Below, one piece after another: positions 55,351 through 63,899 of a stretch of 64,000 bases of DNA. The translations under genes were made by a program, and so were the position numbers. Location of the stretch: NCBI RefSeq assembly GCF_004403985.1, contig NZ_SOHL01000027.1:358697-422696 (forward strand), written 5' to 3'. The stretch is from Cryobacterium gelidum (lineage in GTDB: Bacteria > Actinomycetota > Actinomycetes > Actinomycetales > Microbacteriaceae). Below the pieces are notes generated by a model that saw nothing but the letters and a program-made list of their open reading frames with translations, made no database searches and was not told the DNA's origin. How positions within the stretch are numbered: position 1 is the stretch's first letter; every line of letters starts with the position of its first letter.

Positions 55351-55498
55351 AGTATGGGGATTCGACATGGATTCAGCGCTCATCGCGGTCAGTTGCTGGC
55401 GCAAGTCGGATCCCGAGTTGCCCTCGCCCCGCCGCTCGGCGCAGACTGGAGGCACCGGATCGCAACTGAGTCTTCCGCCTGTGGCTAAGGAGCTCACT

Positions 55499-56506
55499 AT
55501 GACTGAACCGAACGATGCGCGCGTCGGCCTCTACATCGATTTTGACAACATCGTCATCTCGCGTTACCAGCAGCTGCACGGGCGTAATGCTTTCCAGCGC
55601 GACGGCATCCGTGATTTCAATAAGTCGAGTGCGGATGCCGACCCCGAGGTCGCCGCGCGGCTCGCCTCCGCGACGGTGGACTTCAACGCCATCATCGACT
55701 TTGCCGCGTCATTTGGCACCCTGGTCGTGAACCGGGCCTACGCCGACTGGTCAGTGCCGGTCAATGCGAGTTACCAGCGCCAGCTCATGTCTCGAGCGGT
55801 GGACCTGACCCAGCTGTTCACCACGACCACCCGGGGAACGAAGAACGGTGCCGACATCCGACTGGCCGTCGACGTGGTCGAAGACCTCTTTCGCCTGCCC
55901 GACCTGACTCACGTGATCATCATCGCCGGCGACTCGGACTACATCGCCCTGGCCCAGAAGTCGAAGCGGCTGGGGCGCTTCGTGGTCGGCATCGGTGTCG
56001 CGGGATCAACGAGCACCTCACTCGCCGCTGCATGCGACGAGTTTGAGGACTACGACTCGCTGCCCGGAATTGGCAAAACGACCGGCACGACCAATTCGGA
56101 GAGGCCCAAAGCAGGCCGGAAGGCTCCAGAAGCTGCCGAGATTGCACCCGACCCGGCGCCCATCCAGGCCCGTCTGTTCGCGACGAATCCCATGTTCTCG
56201 CACACCGAGGATGCGCAGTTCGACGAGCCTGAGGCCGGCGACGACATTGACCCACAGACACTGGCCACGGAGCTCCTGGTGCGGGCGCTGCAGATCGGTC
56301 ACGCCAAGGGAGACGCCGACGAATGGCTCAACACGGGCACGATCAAGAACCAGATGCGCCGTATGGACCCTTCGTTCAACGAGAAGCCGCTCGGCTTCCG
56401 GTCCTTCACCGACTTTCTCTCCTCACGCAGCGACTTGGCCGATCTGAAAGAGGATGGCCCGCAGCGGCTGATACGGCTGCGCCACGAGGCAGAAAGTAGG
56501 CGGTAA
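55499..56506 (+). CDS. NYN-domain RNase (LabA/DUF88-like) with LOTUS-like tail
   Basis: A 335-residue protein. The NYN (PIN-like) nuclease domain spans ~1-180: VGLYIDFDNIVI (first Asp pair), AFTTTTRGTKNGADIRLAVDVVEDLF and the acidic VIIIAGDSDYIALAQKSKRLGRFVVGIG. After a linker, the C-terminal ~85 residues (ATELLVRALQIGHAKGDADEWLNTGTIKNQMRRMDPSFNEKPLGFRSFTDFLSSRSDLADL) look like an OST-HTH/LOTUS RNA-binding domain. It would bind and cut structured RNA. The ATG at 55499 has AAGGAG ahead. It lies between the helicase module and tRNA-Pro. Confidence 0.88.
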   Translation: MTEPNDARVGLYIDFDNIVISRYQQLHGRNAFQRDGIRDFNKSSADADPEVAARLASATVDFNAIIDFAASFGTLVVNRAYADWSVPVNASYQRQLMSRAVDLTQLFTTTTRGTKNGADIRLAVDVVEDLFRLPDLTHVIIIAGDSDYIALAQKSKRLGRFVVGIGVAGSTSTSLAAACDEFEDYDSLPGIGKTTGTTNSERPKAGRKAPEAAEIAPDPAPIQARLFATNPMFSHTEDAQFDEPEAGDDIDPQTLATELLVRALQIGHAKGDADEWLNTGTIKNQMRRMDPSFNEKPLGFRSFTDFLSSRSDLADLKEDGPQRLIRLRHEAESRR

Positions 56507-56742
56507 GCCCGGCCGCTGTGTTCGGCATCGGATTCGAACTGCTGCACGGCTAGTTCAAGAACGATTCCACTCGGAATCCCTGCCTTGAGTCGCTTGTGTC
56601 GACTTACGCAGAGTCCTGCGCTGCAAACTGACACGGACTTCTTCGACAGCGTCGAAGTGTTCATAGGTCCTCTCAGAAAGCGGTAAGCTCTTATAGTTGT
56701 CTTCCGCAGGTTTCGTATGTTGGAATCGCTGTGCGGAAGCGG

Positions 56743-56819
<77 letters not shown>

Positions 56820-56855
56820 AAAGTCCCGGAAACTCAAGGGTTTCCGGGACTTTTT
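56820..56855 (+). terminator. Terminator of tRNA-Pro
   Basis: AAAGTCCCGGAAAC pairs over 14 bp with GTTTCCGGGACTTT, loop TCAAGG, followed by TT. This is a textbook intrinsic terminator directly after the tRNA. Confidence 0.92.
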
Positions 56856-56996
56856 AGGTTAAAGATTTGATTAAGTCATCACTACGTCACCACTTTCAGC
56901 GTTCTAGAGCCGGTTATTCGGCCCTGTCGTGCGAGTCGCCGTCGTCGGTTTCGGTTCCTCCCGATTGTTCAGGATCGTCGTGCACACCTTCTGGGC

Positions 56997-57254
56997 ATGA
57001 GTATCCACGACGACAAGCTAACCTCCCCTCCCACCGCCGGCTGGGGGCTCGAACCCCTGATGGACGTTGCCGAGCTGGCGGCCTACCTGGGCATCCCCAT
57101 CTCCACCGTCTACGACTGGCGGGTGCACGGCAAAGGGCCCACGGCCTACCGGTTCGGCAAGCATCTGAAGTTCGCCATCTCCGACGTGCGAGCCTGGATC
57201 GCCCAGCAGCGCGAGCCTTCCTCCAGCGAGCCCAGGCGCACCGATCGGCGGTGA
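56997..57254 (+). CDS. Excisionase-like helix-turn-helix protein
   Basis: An 85-residue MerR/AlpA-type DNA-binding protein: LMDVAELAAYLGIPISTVYDWRVHGKGPTAYRFGKHLKFAISDVRAWIAQQRE. It is the usual small gene just upstream of an actinobacterial tyrosine integrase and helps excision or controls the integrase. It starts 6 bp before the integrase pseudogene and ~180 bp after tRNA-Pro. It looks intact. Confidence 0.85.
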   Translation: MSIHDDKLTSPPTAGWGLEPLMDVAELAAYLGIPISTVYDWRVHGKGPTAYRFGKHLKFAISDVRAWIAQQREPSSSEPRRTDRR

Positions 57255-57260
57255 GCTGAG

Positions 57261-58142
57261 ATGGCCCGGCAGAGGCTCGCGATCGGCACCTTCGGCGACA
57301 TCAACATCCGCCAGTCGCCGACGGGCAGGTACGAGGCGAGAACCCGCTACCGGGACTGGGACGGCCACGCGCGCCTCGTGCAAGCCACCGGCGCCACGGC
57401 CAACGCCGCCGAGCGGGCACTGAAGGCCAAGCTCGCCAACCGGGACCTTGTTCCAACCCGCCGACACGGCGCTGACGCCCGACAGCCTGTTCAAAGACCT
57501 GGTGACGTACTGGCTGGAAGAGATCGACCTGGAGGATCGCATCTCCCGGACCACCCGCAACCTGTACGAGCGCAACATGCGCACCCTGGTCTCGCCAGGC
57601 TTCGACAACCTCGCGCTGCGGGAGATCGGCGTGGCCCGATGCGACAATTTCATCAAGCAACTCGCGAAGCTCTCTTACAGCCGAGCCAAACAGGCGCGGG
57701 TCGTGCTGCGGCTGGCATTGGAACTAGCCGTGCGGCACGAGGTACTCCCCCGCAACCCAATGGACCACGTCGCCCGCCTGTACCGCGAGCCGCACGTGCC
57801 AAATGCCCTCACCGCCCCCGAGGTGAACGTCATCCGCGCGGCGATCGCGCAATGGGAGAGCGCCGCCAACCATATCTCTGGCCCCAAACCCGATGGCCAA
57901 CTCGGCGCGATCATCGAGGTGATGCTCGGCACCTCGGCCCGGATCGGTGAGGTTCTCGCCATCCGACGCCGGGACATTGACATCACCAGCGCCGTGCCCT
58001 CCATTCGCCTGGCCGGAACCATCATCAGTCGCAACGGCGAACTGACCTTCCGGCAAGACCATCTTAAAACCGCAAAGTCCACGCGCGTTGTGGCACTGCC
58101 GACATTCACCGCCGACGCCGTGCGCCGGCGGCTCGCCAAATT
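57261..58142 (+). pseudogene. Tyrosine integrase, frameshifted and truncated
   Basis: The N-terminal arm domain reads INIRQSPTGRYEARTRYRDWDGHARLVQATGATANAAERALKAKLANRDL in the frame from 57261. Near 57453 the frame shifts by one base and continues FQPADTALTPDSLFKDLVTYWLEEIDLEDRIS...RNPMDHVARLYREP...IIEVMLGTSARIGEVLAIRRRDID, which includes the first catalytic Arg. Similarity stops after VRRRLAK at about 58142, so the H-x-x-R and the tyrosine nucleophile (roughly the last 120 residues) are missing. The enzyme cannot work. It lies downstream of tRNA-Pro, where such integrases act. Confidence 0.88.
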
Positions 58143-58544
58143 CGGGAGAAGTTCTTATGCGGGGGTGATGGCGGCTGACAGCGACGACTCAGACGTGCGA
58201 CGCGGTGAACGTAACTCGTCGAGACAACGTGATTCAACAACTCATCGCTGAGCTGAGGCAGGTCCACCCCGGATATTGTTCGCCCTTCTTACGGCGACCG
58301 CACGCGATGCGGCCGTCCGGGGTCGCAGTGTGCTCGGTCCGGTACGACAACACCGTAAGGGTATCGGTGGTCAGGAACACAAACTCGGCGAAAGGTAGCG
58401 AAATCGACGACTCGGGCATGTGCTCAAAATCCGCGACTCCAGTGACCGCCCCGACTCCAATCTGAATTGCCACGCCTCTTGCAGATCGAGGGCCCGGCTG
58501 TTTCGTCGGTGACGAAACGGTGCAGCCTGGCGCTCCTCCTGAAT
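58143..58544. other. Debris between integrase and zinc-finger gene
   Basis: About 400 bp without a convincing gene. A minus-strand frame at 58234-58473 (GTG start, 79 codons, SLPFAEFVFLTTDTLTVLSYRTEHTATPDG) has protein-like composition but a badly spaced ribosome binding site and no family that I know. The missing integrase 3' end was presumably here. Confidence 0.35.
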
Positions 58545-58979
58545 ATGAGCGACCTGCAGAAATTCAACATCCGACGAATGACCTCGACCCAGTGCGTGCG
58601 GTGTGGCGCGGCGCTGCCGCCGGCCGCGAGCACCGGACGACCGCGCGTCTTTTGTGGACCCGGCTGCCGCAAAGCAGCGTACGACGACAGACGGGCCCGT
58701 AAACCGGAGGCATTTCACGTGCGAATTGTTGACCGTACTGTCGTGAAGACGGTTGAGATGATTCGGACCATCGATGAAGGGCACGACATCACCGAGTGCG
58801 TCCGACAGGTCTGCGAATCACCCCGGGCGGTTGCGAATGTCCTCGTCGCTCTGAATGGGTTGGTCCGTTCGGACACACTGCTGTTGGACAACAAATGGGC
58901 TCCCGCCGTGCGTTTGATCGTCGATTTGAACCGCGCCATTCAGAATGCTGCTGAGCGCGCAAGCCGGCCGCGCCGTTGA
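58545..58979 (+). CDS. Small zinc-finger protein of mobile-element type
   Basis: A 144-residue protein. An N-terminal zinc-ribbon-like motif CVRCGAALPPAASTGRPRVFCGPGCRKAAYDDRRARK has four cysteines and resembles the nucleic-acid-binding start of actinobacterial plasmid and phage proteins. The rest is helical with no motif that I know (VKTVEMIRTIDEGHDITECVRQVCESPRAVANVLVALNGLV). The start is ATG 58545 or the internal ATG at 58578. It is within the tRNA-Pro island. Confidence 0.6.
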   Translation: MSDLQKFNIRRMTSTQCVRCGAALPPAASTGRPRVFCGPGCRKAAYDDRRARKPEAFHVRIVDRTVVKTVEMIRTIDEGHDITECVRQVCESPRAVANVLVALNGLVRSDTLLLDNKWAPAVRLIVDLNRAIQNAAERASRPRR

Positions 58980-59193
58980 CGCTGAGATCGTCGCGGTACC
59001 GGAGCACGGAAAGGATGAAACTCAGGCTTGCGTCATCTTGCTAGATTCCGTCTAGAGAAAGCATGCAGGGGTGTGTTGTCGGATAGCGTCGCATTTATTT
59101 CGCGGTTCGCGGGCTTGTCCATCTGTGGAGGTGCGCACGCGCAAGCACTTCCATGGCTACGGTTGTTACGAGCATAGTGATTGAGAGCGCGTG

Positions 59194-59718
59194 ATGACGT
59201 ACAGCGTAATTCGAGTTCGCGCGACGCCTGGTGCCTCGCGCTCAGGGCACATGGGTGGCGTGCTCGTGGTTGCTGGTATCGCGGTGGCCGCGTGGATCTC
59301 TTTCGGCCGCCACCTCTTCGGGATCGGTGGCGACCTCACCATCATCTACGCGGCGACGCTGGGTGTGATTTTTGCCGCCTTGTTGGTGTTCACGGGGCTC
59401 GCGGTACGACGCACGGCACGTCGAGGGTTCGAAACTCGCGCGATAACATACGTGTTTTTCTTTGCATCAGGCGTTATCGGACTCTTGTTGGGACTCACGC
59501 TTCCAGATTCAACACCTCGCGGTTTGCAGACAATCATCAGCGGACCCACACAGCCTGCGTTGGATATCGCTATTGGTATCGCGAACCCCCTGGGCGTTAT
59601 CGGAATCGCGACCGCGATCATTGCGCTCGTGCTTTCGATTCGCGATTCGCGCGGGCGAATCACGCTTGTTGAGTCTTGGGGCGACGAGGATGACGGTGCC
59701 CTTGTCGACCCCGCGTAG
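59194..59718 (+). CDS. Four-helix membrane protein, unknown
   Basis: A 174-residue protein with four hydrophobic segments (VLVVAGIAVAAWISF; LTIIYAATLGVIFAALLVFTGLAV; AITYVFFFASGVIGLLLGLTL; PLGVIGIATAIIALVLSI) and an acidic tail (SWGDEDDGALVDPA). I recognise no family. The ATG at 59194 directly follows an in-frame GTG. Base composition is lower in GC than in core genes. The ~210 bp ahead of it contain nothing that I recognise. Confidence 0.65.
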   Translation: MTYSVIRVRATPGASRSGHMGGVLVVAGIAVAAWISFGRHLFGIGGDLTIIYAATLGVIFAALLVFTGLAVRRTARRGFETRAITYVFFFASGVIGLLLGLTLPDSTPRGLQTIISGPTQPALDIAIGIANPLGVIGIATAIIALVLSIRDSRGRITLVESWGDEDDGALVDPA

Positions 59719-59814
59719 CGGCAATTCGTTGCATCGACGCCGCTCCTGAAAGACCCACGTGCAGCGCGTCAGGCCGGAAACACCAGAGACAGCCCCCCAC
59801 CTAGGCTGAGCAGT

Positions 59815-60282
59815 ATGACGGTCGAACAGGTTGAGCCAGGGCCTCGCCAAGTCGCGCGCACTGTTGAGGTGCCGGCTTCGGCCGAAGACGTCTTCGCGTT
59901 GGTGGCTGATCCGCACCGTCACGGTGAGCTGGACGGCTCGGGCACCGTCGGCGGTACGGTGTCGGGGCCGCGGCGGCTCACCCAGGGCGCAAAATTCTCG
60001 GTAGCGATGAAGCAGTTCGGCGTCCCGTATCGCATCACCAGCACGGTGACGCGCATCGAAGACGGTCGGCTTGTAGAGTGGCGTCACCCCGCGGGACACC
60101 GGTGGCGCTGGGAACTCACGCCGCTCACGCCCACGTCTACGCGCGTTACGGAGACGTTTGACTACAGCACCGTCCCAGCCGTTCAGGGAAAGGTCTACGA
60201 GCTGCTCGGCTTTCCTCGGCAGAACGCCGCCGGCATCGAAGCCACCCTTCGCCAACTCGCGTCGCGCTCCGCCCGCGCTTGA
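59815..60282 (+). CDS. SRPBCC-family protein
   Basis: A 155-residue START/Bet v1-like lipid- or small-molecule-binding protein. TVEVPASAEDVFALVADPHRHGELDGSGTVGG, YRITSTVTRIEDGRLVEWRHPAGHRWRWELTPLTPTSTRVTETFDYS are typical of polyketide-cyclase-like SRPBCC proteins in actinobacteria. No catalytic role can be assigned. It is convergent with the ABC exporter gene. Confidence 0.87.
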   Translation: MTVEQVEPGPRQVARTVEVPASAEDVFALVADPHRHGELDGSGTVGGTVSGPRRLTQGAKFSVAMKQFGVPYRITSTVTRIEDGRLVEWRHPAGHRWRWELTPLTPTSTRVTETFDYSTVPAVQGKVYELLGFPRQNAAGIEATLRQLASRSARA

Positions 60283-60392
60283 CGTGAGGCCACCGGGCCG
60301 GAGTCGGTTACGCGGCCGTGATTGCCAGCGCCACCGACTCGTCGGTCGTCCGGCTCAGGCGCCGGACCGCATGGTGGAGAAGTGCTCAGTGA

Positions 60393-62342
60393 CTAGATCC
60401 CGCTTAGCGCTTCCGCATCCGCATCCGCATCCGCATCCGCATCCGCATCCGCATCCGCATCCGCATCCGCCGCAACATTCTTCTGCACGGCGAACTGGGT
60501 CCGGTGCAATTCCTCGTACCGCCCACCCACAGCCAGCAGTTCCTCGTGCGTACCGCGCTCCACGATCGAGCCGTCCTCAACCACGAGGATCAGGTCCGCG
60601 CTGCGGATGGTGGAGAGGCGGTGTGCGATCACCATCGCTGTCCGTCCCTTGAGCGCCTCGCTGAGCGCCGCCTGCACGGCGGCCTCAGACGTCGAGTCCA
60701 GCGCCGCCGTCGCCTCGTCGAGGATGACGACGCGCGGCTGGGCGAGCAGGAGCCTTGCGATGGTCATCCGCTGGCGCTCACCCCCGGACAATCGGTAGCC
60801 ACGCTCGCCCACCATGGTGTTCAGCTGGTCGGGCAGGGACCGGATGAGCGGCTCGAGCCGCGCACGGCGGACGGCGTCCCACACCTCATCGTCGGACGCT
60901 TCCGGCCTCGCGAGGCGCAGATTGGAGAGGATGGTCTCGTGGAACAGGTGGCCGTCTTGCGTCACCATGCCCAGGGTGTGCCGCATGGAGGCGAACGTGA
61001 CATCGCGGACATCCGCCCCCGCGAGGCGCACGGCGCCGCTGTCGACGTCGTACAGGCGCGAGAGGAGCTGCGCAATCGTGGATTTGCCGGCACCGGACGA
61101 ACCAACGAGGGCAACGGTCTGACCCGGCTCGATCCTGAAGGATACGCCGTGCAGCACCTCCTCGCCGCCGCGGGTGTCCAATGTGGCAACCTCCTCGAGA
61201 GACGCGAGAGATACCTTGTCCGCGGACGGGTAGGCGAAGCGCACGTTGTCGAACTCCACGGACACCGGGCCTTCGGGCACGGCGACGGCGTCGGGCTTCT
61301 CCTTGATGAGCGGGTTTAGGTCGAGCACCTCGAAGACGCGCTCGAAGCTGACCACCGCGCTCATGATCTCCACCCGTGCGTTTGCGAGGCCGGTGAGCGG
61401 CGCGTAGAGGCGGGTGAGGAGGAGCGCCAGGGTGACCACGTCACCGGTGTTCAGCTGGCCGGCTAGTGCGAGGGCGCCGCCGAGCCCGTACACGAGCGCG
61501 AGGGCGAGAGCGGAAACGAGCATCAGTGCGGTGTAGAAGACGAACTGCAGCATCGCGGTGCGCACCCCGATGTCGCGGACACGGGCGGCGCGGACGCGGA
61601 ACTCCTCGGCCTCCTCGTCGGGCCGGCCGAACAGCTTGACGAGGGTGGCGCCGGGCGCTGAGAAGCGCTCGGTCATCTGCGTGCTCATGGCGGAATTGTG
61701 ATCGGCGGCCTCGCGGCGGAGCGCGGCGAGGCGGCTCCCCATGCGGCGCGCGGGTACCAGGAAGATGGGGAGCATGATCACGGCGAGAACCGTCACGAGC
61801 CAGGACGTGCTGAGCATGACGATCAGGGTGAGGATCAGCGCCACGACGTTCGTGACCACGCCGGACAGCGTGCCGCTGAAGGCCTGCTGAGCGCCGATCA
61901 CATCGTTGTTGAGGCGGCTCACGAGGGCGCCCGTTCGTGTGCGGGTGAAGAACGCGATCGGCATCTTCTGCACGTGGTTGAAGACGGCGGTGCGGAGGTC
62001 CAAAATCACGCCTTCGCCGATCTGCGCCGAGTACCAGCGCGTCACGAGTGACACGGCGACGTCGGCCACGGCCACGAGCGCGATGACGACGGCGAGCCAC
62101 ACAATCGTGGTGACCGCGCCCTGGGCGACGATGACGTCGACCACCTGGCCGGCGAGTACCGGCGTCGCGACCGCGAGGAAAGCTCCCACGGTGGAGAGGG
62201 TGATGAAGATCAGCAGCTTGGACCGGTAGGGCACCGCGAACGTCATGATCCGCCTCACGGACTCACGGGAGAAGCCGTGTTTGCTGTCCCTAGCACGCGA
62301 GATCTTGTGCAGCGAGCTCCAGGCCGCGCCTTCCATGCTCAT
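60393..62342 (-). CDS. ABC exporter, fused permease-ATPase, with Ala-Asp repeat tail
   Basis: A 649-residue half-transporter. Six helices lie in ~45-330 (TFAVPYRSKLLIFITLSTVGAFLAVATPVLAGQVVDVI...). The ATPase has Walker A LVGSSGAGKST near 415, signature LSGGERQRMTIARLLL, Walker B VVILDEATAALDS and an H loop in MVIAHRLSTI. It likely exports lipids, peptides or drugs as a homodimer. The ATG at 62342 has GGAAGGAA ahead. The C-terminus is unusual: nine consecutive Asp-Ala-type pairs from a hexanucleotide repeat, then EALSGI. Confidence 0.92.
   Translation of the reverse strand: MSMEGAAWSSLHKISRARDSKHGFSRESVRRIMTFAVPYRSKLLIFITLSTVGAFLAVATPVLAGQVVDVIVAQGAVTTIVWLAVVIALVAVADVAVSLVTRWYSAQIGEGVILDLRTAVFNHVQKMPIAFFTRTRTGALVSRLNNDVIGAQQAFSGTLSGVVTNVVALILTLIVMLSTSWLVTVLAVIMLPIFLVPARRMGSRLAALRREAADHNSAMSTQMTERFSAPGATLVKLFGRPDEEAEEFRVRAARVRDIGVRTAMLQFVFYTALMLVSALALALVYGLGGALALAGQLNTGDVVTLALLLTRLYAPLTGLANARVEIMSAVVSFERVFEVLDLNPLIKEKPDAVAVPEGPVSVEFDNVRFAYPSADKVSLASLEEVATLDTRGGEEVLHGVSFRIEPGQTVALVGSSGAGKSTIAQLLSRLYDVDSGAVRLAGADVRDVTFASMRHTLGMVTQDGHLFHETILSNLRLARPEASDDEVWDAVRRARLEPLIRSLPDQLNTMVGERGYRLSGGERQRMTIARLLLAQPRVVILDEATAALDSTSEAAVQAALSEALKGRTAMVIAHRLSTIRSADLILVVEDGSIVERGTHEELLAVGGRYEELHRTQFAVQKNVAADADADADADADADADADAEALSGI
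60413..60470. repeat. (GCATCC)n hexanucleotide microsatellite
   Basis: Nine complete GCATCC units in a row (58 bp with flanks). On the coding strand it reads as alternating Ala-Asp at the very end of the ABC exporter. The unit is the core of the word GCATCCG that is scattered throughout the window. Confidence 0.97.
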
Positions 62343-62705
62343 GGTGGTTCCTTCCGTGGGTACCAGGCCAAGTTTAGATGGCGAGTTGCCCGAGCTCGGG
62401 GTTCTCCCCAGCGGCAACGAGCCGGGGTTTTTTCATGAAACGGCTCGCCCGGCAACGAACGTGTGGGCGGTGTTTGCAACGCGGCTGCCGAGGTGACACG
62501 CGGTGCGCCGGTCAGCGTCGGCAATGACATACGCCCGCCAAAAGCGGTTCACAAGGTCATCATTTACCCATCACATTCATCACTAAATGACCCAAAACGA
62601 TGACGTACAATTGGAGGCAGCGAACCGCCCGGTTCCCTGTAAAAACAAGGGAATCCGCAGGTTTTCGGAGACAGTCGGCAACGACATAATGTAGGCAAAA
62701 ACCTC
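62343..62705. other. Non-coding region ahead of the ABC gene up to the att-like repeat
   Basis: About 360 bp. It holds the leader of the ABC gene, a lower-GC stretch near 62540-62700, and small hairpins such as GAACCG/CGGTTC at 62622-62635 and CCCTG/CAAGGG around 62640. No gene is supported. The minus-strand frame here is an artefact of the tRNA-like repeat. Confidence 0.4.
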
Positions 62706-62736
62706 CAAGGGGTCGCAGGTTCGAATCCTGTTAGCC
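62706..62736 (+). repeat. att-like copy of the tRNA-Pro 3' part
   Basis: Matches 56783-56813 at 29 of 31 positions, including 17 identical bases (CAAGGGGTCGCAGGTTC). It covers the end of the anticodon stem, variable loop and T arm, but no complete tRNA surrounds it. It is the expected footprint of integration into the tRNA-Pro gene and gives an element of about 5.9 kb. Confidence 0.6.
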
Positions 62737-62760
62737 TCACAGATGAAATAGCAGGTCAGA

Positions 62761-62793
62761 GGCCAGTTCCGCACTTCGCGGGGCTGGCCTTTT
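62761..62793 (+). terminator. Terminator right of the att-like repeat
   Basis: GGCCAGTTCCGC pairs over 12 bp (two G-T) with GCGGGGCTGGCC, loop ACTTC, followed by TTTT. It lies 25 bp behind the tRNA-like repeat, as a terminator would lie behind a tRNA gene. Confidence 0.75.
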
Positions 62794-62997
62794 CTGCGTC
62801 TATCGGGCAGTTACGCCAACGGTTACGCCAACTGGGATTTCCCTACTGCCAGAAAGGGAGCGCACCGACGGCGAGCGACGGAACCAGGGAGCGCGGGCCA
62901 GGAGCCGCTCAAGAGACGCGCTTAGGACCGTGTCGACGACGAGGCGGCGCGTATATCCGCCATGAGCGCCGGTATGTAAACGTCTTGCGGCGTCGTG

Positions 62998-63258
62998 CTA
63001 AATGCGTAGCCGCGTCGCGCCGGATGTAGCATCCCAGGGAGTCAGGGGGCTCGACGAAGACCATGCGAGGCGGTCGTCGTTCTGGCCGACTAGCCAGCCG
63101 ACCGTCTCGTCGTCCGGTCCCCAGAGGCGCGATACCTTGCCGATACCTTCCCAGTCGGGGTAGGCGTAGCGGAGGGGTCCGGCGACGAAGTCTAAATGTT
63201 GTGGGCGGTGTGTCTTTACGATGGAGGTGCCAACTGTTTGGAAGATATCTGCCGTAAG
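62998..63258 (-). pseudogene. Start-less coding remnant
   Basis: An 87-codon stop-free stretch reads in part LDFVAGPLRYAYPDWEGIG, then KVSRLWGPDDETVGWLVGQ, which looks like real protein. It is preceded by a stop with no ATG, GTG or TTG to begin it and ends at a TAG. I do not know the family. It occupies the ~520-bp stretch before the SHOCT gene, which otherwise shows nothing. Confidence 0.35.
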
Positions 63259-63319
63259 TCACGCGAGGGGCCACCTGATGCGTTTACAACATCAAAGGCA
63301 TAAGACCAGGGGTCCAACC

Positions 63320-63863
63320 ATGAACGAATCCGCATTCTTCACCTTCACGTCCCATATCGACGGAAAGAACGCCAAAGTTTCAGTGTTCAGCGACCGGATC
63401 GAATGGATGAGACCACGTGGCGTATCAGTCGGGAAAGTTACGGCAGGTCTACTGACGGACGGCATGGCGTTCCTAGCGACAGGTTTCAAGAACGGCGAGA
63501 GTGGCACGGAAATGATTCCCGTCAAGAGCATGTCAAGCGTCACAACGGCGCGAGATGGATTTATAAATCCGAAGGTATCGGTTATTACTTCGGGCAATAC
63601 GGTCGACTTCCGCGTTTCTCATGCCGAGGCTGCACAGGTCAAGAGTCTCCTAACTCAGTTGATATTGGGCACGCACCCCTTCTCAGAAGTCCCCGCGAAG
63701 AGCGCCGGTCGCGCTTGCACCTACCCCTGCTCTTCCTCAAGTCGACGTGATGGCGCAGCTTGCAAAGCTAGGCGATCTGAAGAGTGCCGGAGTCCTGATC
63801 GAGGAGGAGTTCAGTCAGAAGAAGTCAGAACTGCTTGAGCGTCTGTATGTAGCAGGACGCTGA
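63320..63863 (+). pseudogene. PH-like/SHOCT-domain protein with a frameshift
   Basis: The frame from ATG 63320 gives a compact domain (FFTFTSHIDGKNAKVSVFSDRIEWMRPRG...IPVKSMSSVTTARDGFINPKVSVITSGNTVDFRVSHAEAAQVKSLLTQL), as in bacterial PH-like membrane-associated proteins. In the linker, around 63700, the frame changes: a second frame reads VALAPTPALPQVDVMAQLAKLGDLKSAGVLIEEEFSQKKSELLERL, a clear SHOCT tail ending at 63863. The original gene had both parts; as it stands the first frame runs on into Arg/Ser-rich nonsense and ends at 63838. It is a recent loss or a sequence error. GC is lower than average. Confidence 0.7.
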
Positions 63864-63899
63864 GACCGCCGACCTCCTAGATGTTCTTCCCACGGTGGT

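Noticed and set aside
60413..60470. CRISPR-like repeat array
   Set aside because: The units are contiguous six-base repeats without spacers, and no cas gene is present in the window.
62614..62740. Complete second tRNA gene ending at the att-like repeat
   Set aside because: A partly pairing acceptor (GAGGCAG) lies ~125 nt upstream, but no D arm or anticodon arm of normal size fits between, so only a tRNA 3' part is present.
62583..62774. 63-codon minus-strand frame with ANRIRTCDPLE
   Set aside because: This peptide comes from reading a tRNA T-arm-like sequence backwards, a well-known annotation artefact.
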